NCBI RefSeq assembly: GCF_004000275.1
Contig: NZ_RCIP01000004.1
Span: forward strand, 252,700 to 316,699
From: Saccharospirillum alexandrii
GTDB lineage: Bacteria; Pseudomonadota; Gammaproteobacteria; Pseudomonadales; Natronospirillaceae
DNA length: 64,000 bases
Direction of reading: 5' to 3'
Positions 50,519 through 58,776 of this stretch are shown here, in pieces. Numbering within the stretch: position 1 is the stretch's first letter; each line of letters opens with the position of its first letter. A program made the position numbers and the translations under genes. Below the pieces are notes generated by a model that saw only the letters and a program-made list of their open reading frames with translations, was not told where the DNA came from and did not search any database.

Positions 50519-52372
50519 TTAGTACAGGTAAACCACGCCCCGGTTGTTCCTGGAATTATCGGCTTGTTCTTCGGCGCTGGCTTGAGTGCCCGTGGCATTG
50601 CCGCCTTCGGTTCTTGCAGCAATGGCCAGCGTCTCTCCATCGCCGCTTAGGGTGACGGCATTGCCAAAACTGTCGCCACTGTCTGTGTTCGTGGCTTTCA
50701 GGTAAGCGTGCTGAGTCCAGGCCTGGCCTGTGCGACGAAACACATAGGCGGCGCCAGCCGGGTTGGTGTTATCGAATTCATTGCCTTTGATGCCAACTGC
50801 AGTACTGGCTTCATTCACTGCACCAACCACTAGCACATCGCCAGTATGGCTTAAACTCACGGCGCTTCCGAAGCTGTCGCCTGCATCGGTGTTGCTGGCT
50901 TTGAGGTAAGCCTGCTGTGCCCAGTCAGCGTCGGTACGGGTAAACACATAGACGGCGCCAGCACTGGGTGCTTCATTGTTCGACTGGTCGCCATCAATGC
51001 CGGTGACTGCACTGTCTTCCCGTATGGTACCCACCGCCAGTGTGTCCCCGTCACCGCTGATGCTGATGGAATCGCCAAAGAGATCCTGCTCTTCTGTATT
51101 GCTGGCTTTAATAAAGGCCTGCTGCGTCCAGTTGGCGCCGTCATGCACAAACACATAGGCGGCACCGGATTTGTTTGCACCGCCAACGAGCGGATCACCG
51201 TTTACACCGGTCTCGCCGCTGTCTTCAAGTTGTGCAGCCACGGCCAGGGTAGTGCCTTCGCTATCGAGGCTGATGGCCCTCCCGAAAAATTCATCTCCAG
51301 TGGCGTCGCTGGCTTTGATGTAATCTTGCTGCTGCCAGGTGTCGCCATCGCGGTTGAATACGTAAACGGCACCAGCGTTATTGACCTCGTTGTTTTGCTC
51401 ACCGTTGATAATCCCGTCGTTGCTCTGTTCACCGGGCGCCCCTATGGCCAATACCGTCCCGGCATCGTTCAGTTCGACGGATTCGCCAAACTTGTCATTG
51501 GAGTCCGAGTTGTTGGCTTTGATGTAGGTTGGATTAGACCAGACGCCATCGGCACGAGTGAACACATAGGCAGCGCCAGCATTCGCTGCGTCATTGTTGG
51601 TTTCGTCGCCGCCTATTCCATCGGCATCACTGTCTTCATTTTTAGCGCCGACAGCGAGCGTATTGCCGTCTGCGCTCAAGCTTAATGCTGCTCCGAAGGT
51701 GTCATTGTTACCAGGATTGCTGGCCTGTAACCGCTGTTGCTCTGTCCATTGGCCGGGGCCGGTTTTCGTGAAGACGTAAACGGTGCCCACTTTATCCCCG
51801 CTGCCATCGATGAATGCCCTTGCATTGGCTGCCCCCACTGCCATAGTACTGCCATCGGCACTCAGGCTCACGGCGTCGCCAAAATTGGAGCCTTGGTGTA
51901 CATCGCTTGGTTTCATATAGCCGATCAGATCGTTCAGACCGTCATCGATGGTCAGGGTGCTGGCGTCAACGCAGCCCACCTCATTGCAGCTTTGTAGAAT
52001 GTACTCGGCGTCAAACCGTGAGAAGGTGGGTATTTCCAGTGCCAGGGTTTCAGTACCCTGAGCAATGGGGTCACCCAGGGGGCTGAACCCGGATTGGCCG
52101 TCGGGGTTTTCCAGCAGTATGTAGTGTGTGGCGCCTTCAACATCGGTCCAGTCGATGCGCAGGGTTTTTATGGCGTCAAAGCTCAGGCTGACCTCGGCTG
52201 CAGCGGGAGCGGTCGGATCCGTGCTCGGATCAGTGTTTGGGTCCGTGCCCGGATTGGGGTCGGCGTTGCCGTTCTGGGCGTTGTTTTCGGAACTGCTGGA
52301 GTTACAGCCGCCAAGCAGCGCCAGTAAGGCGAAACTCAATATGGGTGCGATTGATCGCATGGGCATAAACAT
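50519..52372 (-). CDS. FG-GAP (beta-propeller-like) lipoprotein
   Basis: A 617-residue outer-membrane or periplasmic lipoprotein: signal ending LALLGGC (lipidated Cys), a Pro/Thr/Asp-rich linker (DPNPGTDPNTDPSTDP), an Ig/fibronectin-like part (about 70-155) and seven FG-GAP_2-type repeats, each containing FGxAVSLSxDGxTLAVGA and AGAAYVFxR. The repeats carry Asp-rich NNDxxxAGA segments that probably bind Ca2+. Role unknown; adhesion or surface display is plausible. ATG 52372 has AAGGA nine bases upstream. Confidence 0.85.
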   Translation of the reverse strand: MFMPMRSIAPILSFALLALLGGCNSSSSENNAQNGNADPNPGTDPNTDPSTDPTAPAAAEVSLSFDAIKTLRIDWTDVEGATHYILLENPDGQSGFSPLGDPIAQGTETLALEIPTFSRFDAEYILQSCNEVGCVDASTLTIDDGLNDLIGYMKPSDVHQGSNFGDAVSLSADGSTMAVGAANARAFIDGSGDKVGTVYVFTKTGPGQWTEQQRLQASNPGNNDTFGAALSLSADGNTLAVGAKNEDSDADGIGGDETNNDAANAGAAYVFTRADGVWSNPTYIKANNSDSNDKFGESVELNDAGTVLAIGAPGEQSNDGIINGEQNNEVNNAGAVYVFNRDGDTWQQQDYIKASDATGDEFFGRAISLDSEGTTLAVAAQLEDSGETGVNGDPLVGGANKSGAAYVFVHDGANWTQQAFIKASNTEEQDLFGDSISISGDGDTLAVGTIREDSAVTGIDGDQSNNEAPSAGAVYVFTRTDADWAQQAYLKASNTDAGDSFGSAVSLSHTGDVLVVGAVNEASTAVGIKGNEFDNTNPAGAAYVFRRTGQAWTQHAYLKATNTDSGDSFGNAVTLSGDGETLAIAARTEGGNATGTQASAEEQADNSRNNRGVVYLY

Positions 52373-52919
52373 TGTGGGGTTTCCTTTTTCATTCATATTA
52401 CGGCCCGCCAATGAGCCAGTGAGTCTGTGACGATAGGCGGCACTGTTTTGGATGCATCCAGACAATTTTTTTATTGGGCGACTGAAAAATGCACTTGAGA
52501 ACGGGTCGCTGGTTTCGGTCGCACCAAATCAATGCATAACGTTTGACACTAAAGGCTATTGCCGATGGTGTGTACCCTACAGTTGTCGGGGGTCTCACGA
52601 GCAACTGCCGGAGCCGGTCCAAATTTACGGTCTAGTGCATGACTCGCTGAGTGCCTTGGCAAAAACCAACACACCTTAAGGGCACGGACTCCGCGATAAT
52701 ATTTCTCTACTTATTCATGTAAAAACGTGCTTTGCTGCACTCTACATACTGAGTGCAACACACAGGCCGAAGGCCTCGTTTAGGCCGAGTCAATATGGCC
52801 AGCTTATGGTGGACTCGTTTGAGCCAGCGTTTGAGAACGCATGGTTTTGTCGAATTTTACAGAAAATGGCATAGCCAGTTCGACGTTCGATTGCCAGAAC
52901 ACCCCGAGGAGCAGCCTGC
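52373..52919. other. Intergenic region between divergent genes
   Basis: No convincing gene. TGCACTC (52736-52742) and GAGTGCA (52751-52757) form a 7-bp hairpin, followed by AGGCC-GAA-GGCCT (52764-52776). These could be operator or terminator structures; neither has a T-run. A 75-codon frame at 52452-52679 lacks a ribosome site. Confidence 0.35.
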
Positions 52920-54506
52920 ATGACGTTGACGATCACTACCCTTGGCGAGCTAACTCTGTGGAGCGAAGGCCGGGCGCTCAAGTTACCCGCCTCAAAACGT
53001 ACGCGTGCCTTGTTGGCGTATCTCGCCATTACCAATCGGCCGCACCGGCGTGACCGTCTATGTGAAGTATTCTGGGATTTGCCAGATGACCCAAGGGCAA
53101 CGCTTCGCTGGTCATTGAGCAAACTCCGGCCCCTGATTAATCGGGGCGCAACCGAACGTTTGCATGCAGACAGAGAGCGTGTGTCACTGGCCATGTCCGA
53201 TGTTGAGCTGGATATTCATCGTCTTGCCAGCGCTATCGAAGCACCCGACGTAGCATCCGACGAGCTGGAATCCATGCATCGGCAGCTAGCCGAGCCTTTT
53301 CTGAATGGCATCGATTTGCCCGGCCAACCCTTGTTTCAGAACTGGTTGACGTCAGAACGCCAGGATATTCAGCGCCTGCAGGGCAAGGTATTGGCGCAGC
53401 TGGCCTCACACCCCAGTATTCCACACGAAATCCAGCTGACTCATGCCCGGGCATGGGGGGAGCTAGAGCCGTATAGTCCGACAGCGGCCAACCGGGTGCT
53501 AACCCTGTTTGGCTTGTTGGGGCGCCCGATGGAAGTCGCCCGTCTGACGGACACACTCAAGACCCGGTTTCGCAATGCAGGCATTCAATGGACCGCCGAA
53601 GCAGCCCAATCGAGGCGATTGGAAACGGAATCGATCAGTCTGGAACTGACTCGTCGTGAGATGCTGTCCCGTCAAAATGTTGCCTTTTGCAGGGCGGTTG
53701 ATGGCGTTCGGATAGCCCATGCTTCTGTGGGTAAAGGAACCCCCATCATTAAAGCGGCAAATTGGCTAAGCCACCTTGAGTACGACTGGGATGCACCAAT
53801 TTGGAGCCCGCTTTTTCGCGAACTGGCCATGCATCACCAATTCATTCGCTACGATGAACGCGGCAACGGCTTGTCAGACTGGGAAGTCGATAATCTGTCG
53901 TTCGAGGCATTTGTTTCTGACCTGGAATCAGTCGTCGAAGCCAATAGCGTCGACAAATTTGCACTGCTGGGTATTTCCCAGGGAGCGGCCGTTTCAATCG
54001 ATTACGCGGTGAAACACCCGGACCGCGTTACCCACCTGATTCTGTTTGGTGGCTACCCGGCTGGCTGGCGAATCAATGCCACCGAAAGTGAGGTGCAGGA
54101 ACGGGAAGCTGTGATGACACTGACGAAAACCGGCTGGGGCAGAGATAACCCGGCTTATCGGCAGATATTCTCCTCGACCTTTATGCCCAGTGCCAGTGCA
54201 AAGGAACTGACCTGGTTCAATGAATTTCAGCGGCTGACGACATCGCCTGAGAATGCCGTGCGCTTCCTGTCTGTTTTTGGTGATATCGATGTGCGCGACC
54301 AACTGGCCAGGGTGACCGTTCCCACCCTGGTGATTCACTCATTGGGCGATCGCCGGATACCCGTCTCAGTCGGGCGTGATATCGCGGCCGCTATCCCCAA
54401 TGCCGAATTTGTGGGTTTGGAAAGTGATGGCCACCTATTACTGGGAAGAGAGGCGGCGTCCAAGGCGTTTGTGAGTGCGGTTAGAGGCTTCATTCAAAGG
54501 CACTGA
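52920..54506 (+). CDS. Winged-helix/BTAD regulator fused to an alpha/beta hydrolase
   Basis: A 528-residue fusion. Residues 1-100 are an OmpR/SARP-like winged helix (TITTLGELTLWSEGRALKLP, TRALLAYLAITNRPHRRDRL, LRWSLSKLRPLIN) and 100-240 a helical BTAD-like region. Residues 252-528 are an alpha/beta hydrolase with an intact triad: Ser353 in GISQGA, Asp477 in SLGDRRIP, His505 in SDGHLLL. The hydrolase may sense or process a small ligand that sets DNA binding. The start has GGAG seven to ten bases upstream. No neighbouring target is obvious. Confidence 0.8.
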   Translation: MTLTITTLGELTLWSEGRALKLPASKRTRALLAYLAITNRPHRRDRLCEVFWDLPDDPRATLRWSLSKLRPLINRGATERLHADRERVSLAMSDVELDIHRLASAIEAPDVASDELESMHRQLAEPFLNGIDLPGQPLFQNWLTSERQDIQRLQGKVLAQLASHPSIPHEIQLTHARAWGELEPYSPTAANRVLTLFGLLGRPMEVARLTDTLKTRFRNAGIQWTAEAAQSRRLETESISLELTRREMLSRQNVAFCRAVDGVRIAHASVGKGTPIIKAANWLSHLEYDWDAPIWSPLFRELAMHHQFIRYDERGNGLSDWEVDNLSFEAFVSDLESVVEANSVDKFALLGISQGAAVSIDYAVKHPDRVTHLILFGGYPAGWRINATESEVQEREAVMTLTKTGWGRDNPAYRQIFSSTFMPSASAKELTWFNEFQRLTTSPENAVRFLSVFGDIDVRDQLARVTVPTLVIHSLGDRRIPVSVGRDIAAAIPNAEFVGLESDGHLLLGREAASKAFVSAVRGFIQRH

Positions 54507-54540
54507 AGCGCCCTTCATGGATTGGTCAACAGCCAAACGC

Positions 54541-54563
54541 AAAAAGCGGGGCAACGCCCCGCT
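54541..54563 (-). terminator. Rho-independent terminator of the CSLREA gene
   Basis: AGCGGGGC (54545-54552) and GCCCCGCT (54556-54563) with a three-base loop; on the minus strand the stem is followed by TTTTT (54545-54541). It lies 30 bases past the stop of the leftward gene. Confidence 0.85.
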
Positions 54564-54591
54564 CTGAATCTCTTCAATTGAGTCTGGTTTA

Positions 54592-56607
54592 CTAGTTGTG
54601 GCGCAACAACCGAACACTGCCCAGCATCAGAGTGAGCAAACCAAACCAGAGCCCCAGGCTGCCGCCGCTGCTGCCGCCGCCGGTTGAGCCGGAAGAGGCT
54701 GAGGCATTGACCCGTTCAAAGGCACCGATGTCGCAACCTTTGCCGTTTTGCTGGCGTTCAACACCGCGCTGGTCTGTCGGCAAACAGGTATCCGGGTTAC
54801 CCGTATTGTCACCCTGGCTTCCGGCAACGAGTGCGTGCGTCAGGGTTGGTCCGCCGTTGCCGGCCAGGGGAGCCAACAAGTCGGTTAACACGAGGGGCGC
54901 ATTGATCAGCTGGTCAGTACCGTGGGTTGCGCAACCCGTGCCATTGCCGATGACGTTGTAGCCAAGTGAGCGAGCCCCCGGGTTCAATTCGCAATCCGGC
55001 CCTTCAATGGCCGTATTACCGGCAATGATGCTGTTGCCATACGCAAACAGACTGTCTGTAGCGCCCTGAAAAACACCACCGCCTAAATTAGAGGCAAAAT
55101 TGTCGGCCATCGTGACGTGGTTCAGATTGGCGATGGCTCCACTGTCCAGATACAGTGCACCGCCATCGCCACCTTCGACCCGGTTGCCACTTAGGGTGGT
55201 GTTGAGCAGTACCATGGCATTGTTCTCAGCGAAGAGGCCGCCACCACTAAACAGTGCGCTGTTGTCGCGGATAATCGAGTGTTTCGCCCGAAGCTGCGCA
55301 CCGTCCAGAAACAGTCCGCCGCCAGAACCCGCTGGGGCAGAGTTATCAGCAATGTTTGCGTTCATCAGCGTCAACGCGGCCTCGTAAAGATACGCGCCAC
55401 CGCCATCGCTCGAGGTAGACGTATTTCCAAGGACCGATGTGTTGGTAAGCGTTGCACTGCCGGAGTACTCAAGGTAGAACCCCCCACCAACAAACGTACT
55501 GGTGTTGTTGTCGATTTGACTGTCAACCGCGTTCAACACGCCTTCATAGATATAGAGACCGCCACCGTCTGACGAGGACGAGTTGTCAGACACGGTGGAT
55601 CCAAACAGGCCGAGCGATGAACTGTCGAGGTATAAACCACCGCCGTCGTCTACGGCTTCGTTCGACGTTAAACGAGTATTGACCAACGTTACCTGAGTGG
55701 AATAGTCGGTATAGATGGCGCCACCATCGTCACCGGCGAAGTTTTCAAACAAGTCGCTGTCTTCAATAATCAACAATTCGTAGTCATTCATGCTGATCGC
55801 ACCACCATCACTGCCCGCTTCGTTGTTGGACAGGAGGGTACCACTCAGTTCGACAGTGCCCTCGCTGTCTGAAGCTATCGCGCCACCATCTGTTGTTGCA
55901 GCATTGTTGGTTAGGGTTGACTCGTTGACGACCAGGTAGCCCTCATCGCTGTATACCGCGCCACCATCGCCTGTTGCTATGTTTCCGGAAAAGGTGCTTC
56001 GGTAAACGCGAACCGAGCTATCTATTCCGGCTATCGCTCCACCATCGGTACCCGAGTTATTGCTGAAGGTACTGTCGTAGATGGTTAGGAAGGCTTCTAG
56101 TGCGTTGATGGCTCCTCCTTTCAAATCGCTGGCGTGGCCGCTGAATTGACTGTCGCGGATGGTTACACTGGAATCCGGCATGATGGCCATACCAGCGCCA
56201 GCGAGCGGGCTGCCGCCATTGGCGATACGTACGTTTTGCAGTTCAAAATCAACGGCATCAACCTCCGTACCGACGGAAAGCACTTGGACTGAGTTACCAC
56301 CATCGATAATGGTATCGGTCTTGTTGACCCCTTGTAGGATCAGGTTTTGGGTAATGGCGAGTGTATCGTTCAGAGCAAAGATGCCTGCGGGCAGCGTCAC
56401 AATGTCGGTAGCGCTAACCTCACCGGCCGGACATTCGCCGGTGCTGTCACCGGAGGGGGCGTTGGTGTTTGCCGCGATGATGGCTTCCTGCAGGGAGCAG
56501 AAGCCGTCGTTGGCCGTTGTGTTGTTCGTGGTCGAAACGGTCAGCGTAGCGGCCTGAGCCGAGACCGCTGCCGAGGCGATCAGCAGGGTGTAAGGCAGTA
56601 ATTTCAT
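54592..56607 (-). CDS. Exported CSLREA / beta-helix protein with GlyGly-CTERM-type end
   Basis: A 671-residue surface protein. A signal peptide (1-19) is followed by the CSLREA domain (DGFCSLQEAIIAANTNAP, residues 34-51), then a long parallel beta-helix with about 14 turns, each with a GGxxxNNxAxxDGGAI-like motif, as in polymorphic outer-membrane protein repeats, then the choice-of-anchor segment with CDIGAFER. The C-terminus (GGGSSGGSLGLWFGLLTLML then basic RLLRHN) is a GlyGly-CTERM-type sorting signal, which implies anchoring via rhombosortase. Adhesin or biofilm role likely. Confidence 0.85.
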   Translation of the reverse strand: MKLLPYTLLIASAAVSAQAATLTVSTTNNTTANDGFCSLQEAIIAANTNAPSGDSTGECPAGEVSATDIVTLPAGIFALNDTLAITQNLILQGVNKTDTIIDGGNSVQVLSVGTEVDAVDFELQNVRIANGGSPLAGAGMAIMPDSSVTIRDSQFSGHASDLKGGAINALEAFLTIYDSTFSNNSGTDGGAIAGIDSSVRVYRSTFSGNIATGDGGAVYSDEGYLVVNESTLTNNAATTDGGAIASDSEGTVELSGTLLSNNEAGSDGGAISMNDYELLIIEDSDLFENFAGDDGGAIYTDYSTQVTLVNTRLTSNEAVDDGGGLYLDSSSLGLFGSTVSDNSSSSDGGGLYIYEGVLNAVDSQIDNNTSTFVGGGFYLEYSGSATLTNTSVLGNTSTSSDGGGAYLYEAALTLMNANIADNSAPAGSGGGLFLDGAQLRAKHSIIRDNSALFSGGGLFAENNAMVLLNTTLSGNRVEGGDGGALYLDSGAIANLNHVTMADNFASNLGGGVFQGATDSLFAYGNSIIAGNTAIEGPDCELNPGARSLGYNVIGNGTGCATHGTDQLINAPLVLTDLLAPLAGNGGPTLTHALVAGSQGDNTGNPDTCLPTDQRGVERQQNGKGCDIGAFERVNASASSGSTGGGSSGGSLGLWFGLLTLMLGSVRLLRHN

Positions 56608-56861
56608 GTTGTCCTATTCCTTTAAGCGAATGTATGTAAACGGATATAACCTGGGCCTCGCGCCGGGTATAGCGCGTCAGCAATACTTGGCTCGTTAAGA
56701 CAATTCAGTCTGACGAGCTCCCGCTGTTTTGCTCCTTTTGAGGCGCTAGCCGGAAGCATTGGTTCATAGACGACGGTCAACGACCGTTTGGATGCAATGG
56801 TGCGGCATTTTATGGGTCTACCGTTTGAAGAAGCGTTTGAACTTGCTGAGTAGAGGAGCTA
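56608..56861. other. Intergenic region upstream of the CSLREA gene
   Basis: No gene. ACGGTC-AAC-GACCGT (56773-56787) forms a 6-bp hairpin followed by TTT. The leftward promoter of the CSLREA gene should lie here. Confidence 0.35.
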
Positions 56862-56889
56862 TTGACAGGAATCTGGCCTTGGGTAGTAT
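56862..56889 (+). promoter_or_regulatory. Promoter of the srmL leader
   Basis: Perfect -35 TTGACA (56862-56867) and -10 TAGTAT (56884-56889) with 16-base spacing. A transcript would begin near 56896 and carry a leader of about 187 bases before srmL. Confidence 0.6.
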
Positions 56890-56895
56890 TTAAAG

Positions 56896-57082
56896 CATGA
56901 CTAATTGGATGCACGCACATCGATTTACTGACCTCCGAGTCCTGAAACAGGGCACGGCGGTCTGACTTTTCCTGTCTGAAAAGCCAACTCCGGGCCCTGG
57001 GCTCGGAGGAAGATTCCACAATCCCCCTTGGAATATCGCAGTCATGTCAATGCCGTGACTGCTGGCTTTTTGGAGAACCATC
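56896..57082 (+). promoter_or_regulatory. Structured 5' leader (attenuator-like) of srmL
   Basis: Four hairpins follow one another: CTTTTC/GAAAAG (56966-56983), CTCCG/CGGAG with inner GCCC/GGGC (56988-57008), ATTCCA/TGGAAT (57013-57034) and GCAGTCA/TGACTGC (57038-57062) followed by a T-run. AAAAGCCA (56979-56986) is complementary to TGGCTTTT (57063-57070) and could pair instead, opening the first hairpin and hiding the T-run. A 22-codon frame from 56897 (MTNWMHAHRFTDLRVLKQGT...) without ribosome site might be a leader peptide. Function inferred from structure. Confidence 0.55.
57038..57071 (+). terminator. Terminator hairpin directly before srmL
   Basis: GCAGTCA (57038-57044) and TGACTGC (57056-57062) form a 7-bp stem, with TGGC then TTTTT (57067-57071). 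It ends 12 bases before the srmL ATG and one base before its GGAG ribosome site, which places it as an attenuator and not as the end of another gene. Confidence 0.65.
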
Positions 57083-58207
57083 ATGTCTAAACACCTCACC
57101 GCCGACCAATTGGTCGACGCGCTTACGTTGCGCGATCTCAGCAACCCGAACCAGGGTGCTCATGCCATGCAACTGCTGCTGGATGACATTCAGCATGCCA
57201 TCGAATCCCTTTACGACTGTGAGCTGCAACGCTTGTCGGGCCACCCTCTGGTTCGTGTGCAGGACAATTACGACGCCCTTGGTTACCCTGAAGACGGCCC
57301 GGCACGGGAAAGCCGGTACAGTCGTTACCTGTCCAAGCGCTGGATGCTTCGAACTCAAACGTCCTGTCTGGTTCCAGAATGGCTGAGCAGTTGGCGTGAT
57401 AAAACACCCCGGAAATTGGGGTTGCTGTGTTCCGGTCGGGTGTATCGTCGCGACAGTATTGATCGGCTTCACGTGGGTGAACCGCACCAGGTGGATGTTT
57501 GGGTACTGCTGCCTGTCAGCGACGTTACCCATCCGAAAACGATGTTACGGGAGGCCATCGATGCGGTGATGACCACCGTCTTGCCAGATCACCCACTGCA
57601 CCTGGAGGCATCATCGCATCCTTATACCAGGGACGGTCTGCAAGTGGAGGCGCTTTCAGAGCGCAACCAATTGGTAGAAGTTGGGGAGTGTGGTCGCATA
57701 GACCCGGCGCTGCTGGCCCGTCATGGCTGGGACCCGGAAAAAGTCACGGGCGTTGCAATGGGCCTGGGCCTGGAACGGCTACTGATGTTGCGCAAGCACC
57801 TGCCAGACATCCGCTTACTGCATAATTCGGATCACCGAATAGTGGCGCAGATGCAAGACCTTGAACGATGGCGGCCGGTTTCCTACCAACCTGCGGTGGT
57901 GCGCGACCTGTCCATAGCTGCTGAATCGGATATGGACAGCGAGGTGTTGGGCGACCGTGTTCGTGAAGCCATACCGGAAAAGCTTGACTGGTTGGAGGCC
58001 ATCGAAATAGTCAGTGAAACCGCTGGTGATGACTTGCCTGCAGTGGCCGTTGACCGGCTGGGTCTGAAACCCGGACAAAAAAATGTGCTATTGCGGCTGA
58101 CCATGCGCCACCCAACGAGGAGCATTGGCCGTGATGAAGCCAATACTTTGCGTAACCGTGTGTACCAGGTCTTGCACCAGGGAAGTGTGACGGTTCTGGC
58201 TCAATAG
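57083..58207 (+). CDS. srmL: PheS-related ligase SrmL
   Basis: A 374-residue paralogue of phenylalanyl-tRNA synthetase. The class II catalytic core shows motif 2 (GRVYRRDSIDRLHVGEPHQV, about 118-137) and motif 3 (GVAMGLGLERLLML, 223-236); residues 265-374 form an FDX-ACB-like domain (QPAVVRDLSIAAESDMDSEV), the anticodon-binding type normally at the end of PheT or of monomeric mitochondrial PheRS. The combination matches the bacterial family named PheS-related mystery ligase SrmL, whose substrate is unknown. A GGAG site lies seven bases upstream, just after an attenuator-like terminator. Confidence 0.85.
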   Translation: MSKHLTADQLVDALTLRDLSNPNQGAHAMQLLLDDIQHAIESLYDCELQRLSGHPLVRVQDNYDALGYPEDGPARESRYSRYLSKRWMLRTQTSCLVPEWLSSWRDKTPRKLGLLCSGRVYRRDSIDRLHVGEPHQVDVWVLLPVSDVTHPKTMLREAIDAVMTTVLPDHPLHLEASSHPYTRDGLQVEALSERNQLVEVGECGRIDPALLARHGWDPEKVTGVAMGLGLERLLMLRKHLPDIRLLHNSDHRIVAQMQDLERWRPVSYQPAVVRDLSIAAESDMDSEVLGDRVREAIPEKLDWLEAIEIVSETAGDDLPAVAVDRLGLKPGQKNVLLRLTMRHPTRSIGRDEANTLRNRVYQVLHQGSVTVLAQ

Positions 58208-58316
58208 TGGGCATATGGGTTAACGATGCGGCCAGTATGTGAACCACCGGTGCCGACGTTAACCCCTGCAAAAGGATTGGCGGGTTGCTCACGCTCCTTT
58301 TGAATCAAGCAACACA

Positions 58317-58559
58317 CTACTGTCTCCAGAACGGTTTGCTGGTTTCCCGAATGACATCAGCCCTTTTCAAACCTACATCTTTCAGAATGTAATCTGGCAA
58401 GCGAGCTAATTGTGCTCGGGTCTTGTAGTTGCGGTACCAGTGCCTCGTGGTGTTACCAATGTAGGTCATTGTCATGCGCGTGCTACGAGCCAGCAAAGTG
58501 CAAAGGATGCTAAACAGAGGCTGGCGACTTTGATTGAACGTATCGACACGGGTACTCAC
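58317..58559 (-). CDS. DUF1127-family small protein
   Basis: An 80-residue protein with the DUF1127 signature at the C-terminus: RAQLARLPDYILKDVGLKRA then DVIRETSKPFWRQ. Proteins with this Arg-rich domain regulate phosphate, carbon or RNA metabolism in some proteobacteria. The start is GTG 58559 with AAGGAG seven bases upstream. It is divergent to the MocR regulator and a possible target of it. Confidence 0.85.
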   Translation of the reverse strand: MSTRVDTFNQSRQPLFSILCTLLARSTRMTMTYIGNTTRHWYRNYKTRAQLARLPDYILKDVGLKRADVIRETSKPFWRQ

Positions 58560-58688
58560 AAGAGCTCTCCTTAAGTGACTATCGAAAACGGGTAGTTCCG
58601 ATTAACACCATGTTAAGCGCACCACCTGAACCGGTACAGATACAGGAAGCAGTAACATTGACCATAACAGATGGTGGCGATAAGCTAC

Positions 58689-58756
58689 TGTTCTGGTTCG
58701 TTGTGAGCGATCTGTACTGGTCTCCAGAGCCTCCAACAACGGTAATGTTCTGGTCG
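58689..58756. repeat. Three direct repeats before the MocR gene
   Basis: TGTTCTGGTTC (58689-58699), TGTACTGGTCT (58713-58723) and TGTTCTGGTCG (58746-58756) have the form TGTnCTGGTy. Direct repeats are the usual operator layout of MocR/PdxR regulators; the last lies 21 bases before the ATG. Confidence 0.55.
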
Positions 58757-58776
58757 ATGCTCGGCAGAGGGTGCTG

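Noticed and set aside
52452-52679. 75-codon open frame in the intergenic region
   Set aside because: No ribosome site, no domain, mixed codon use; starts within a divergent promoter region.
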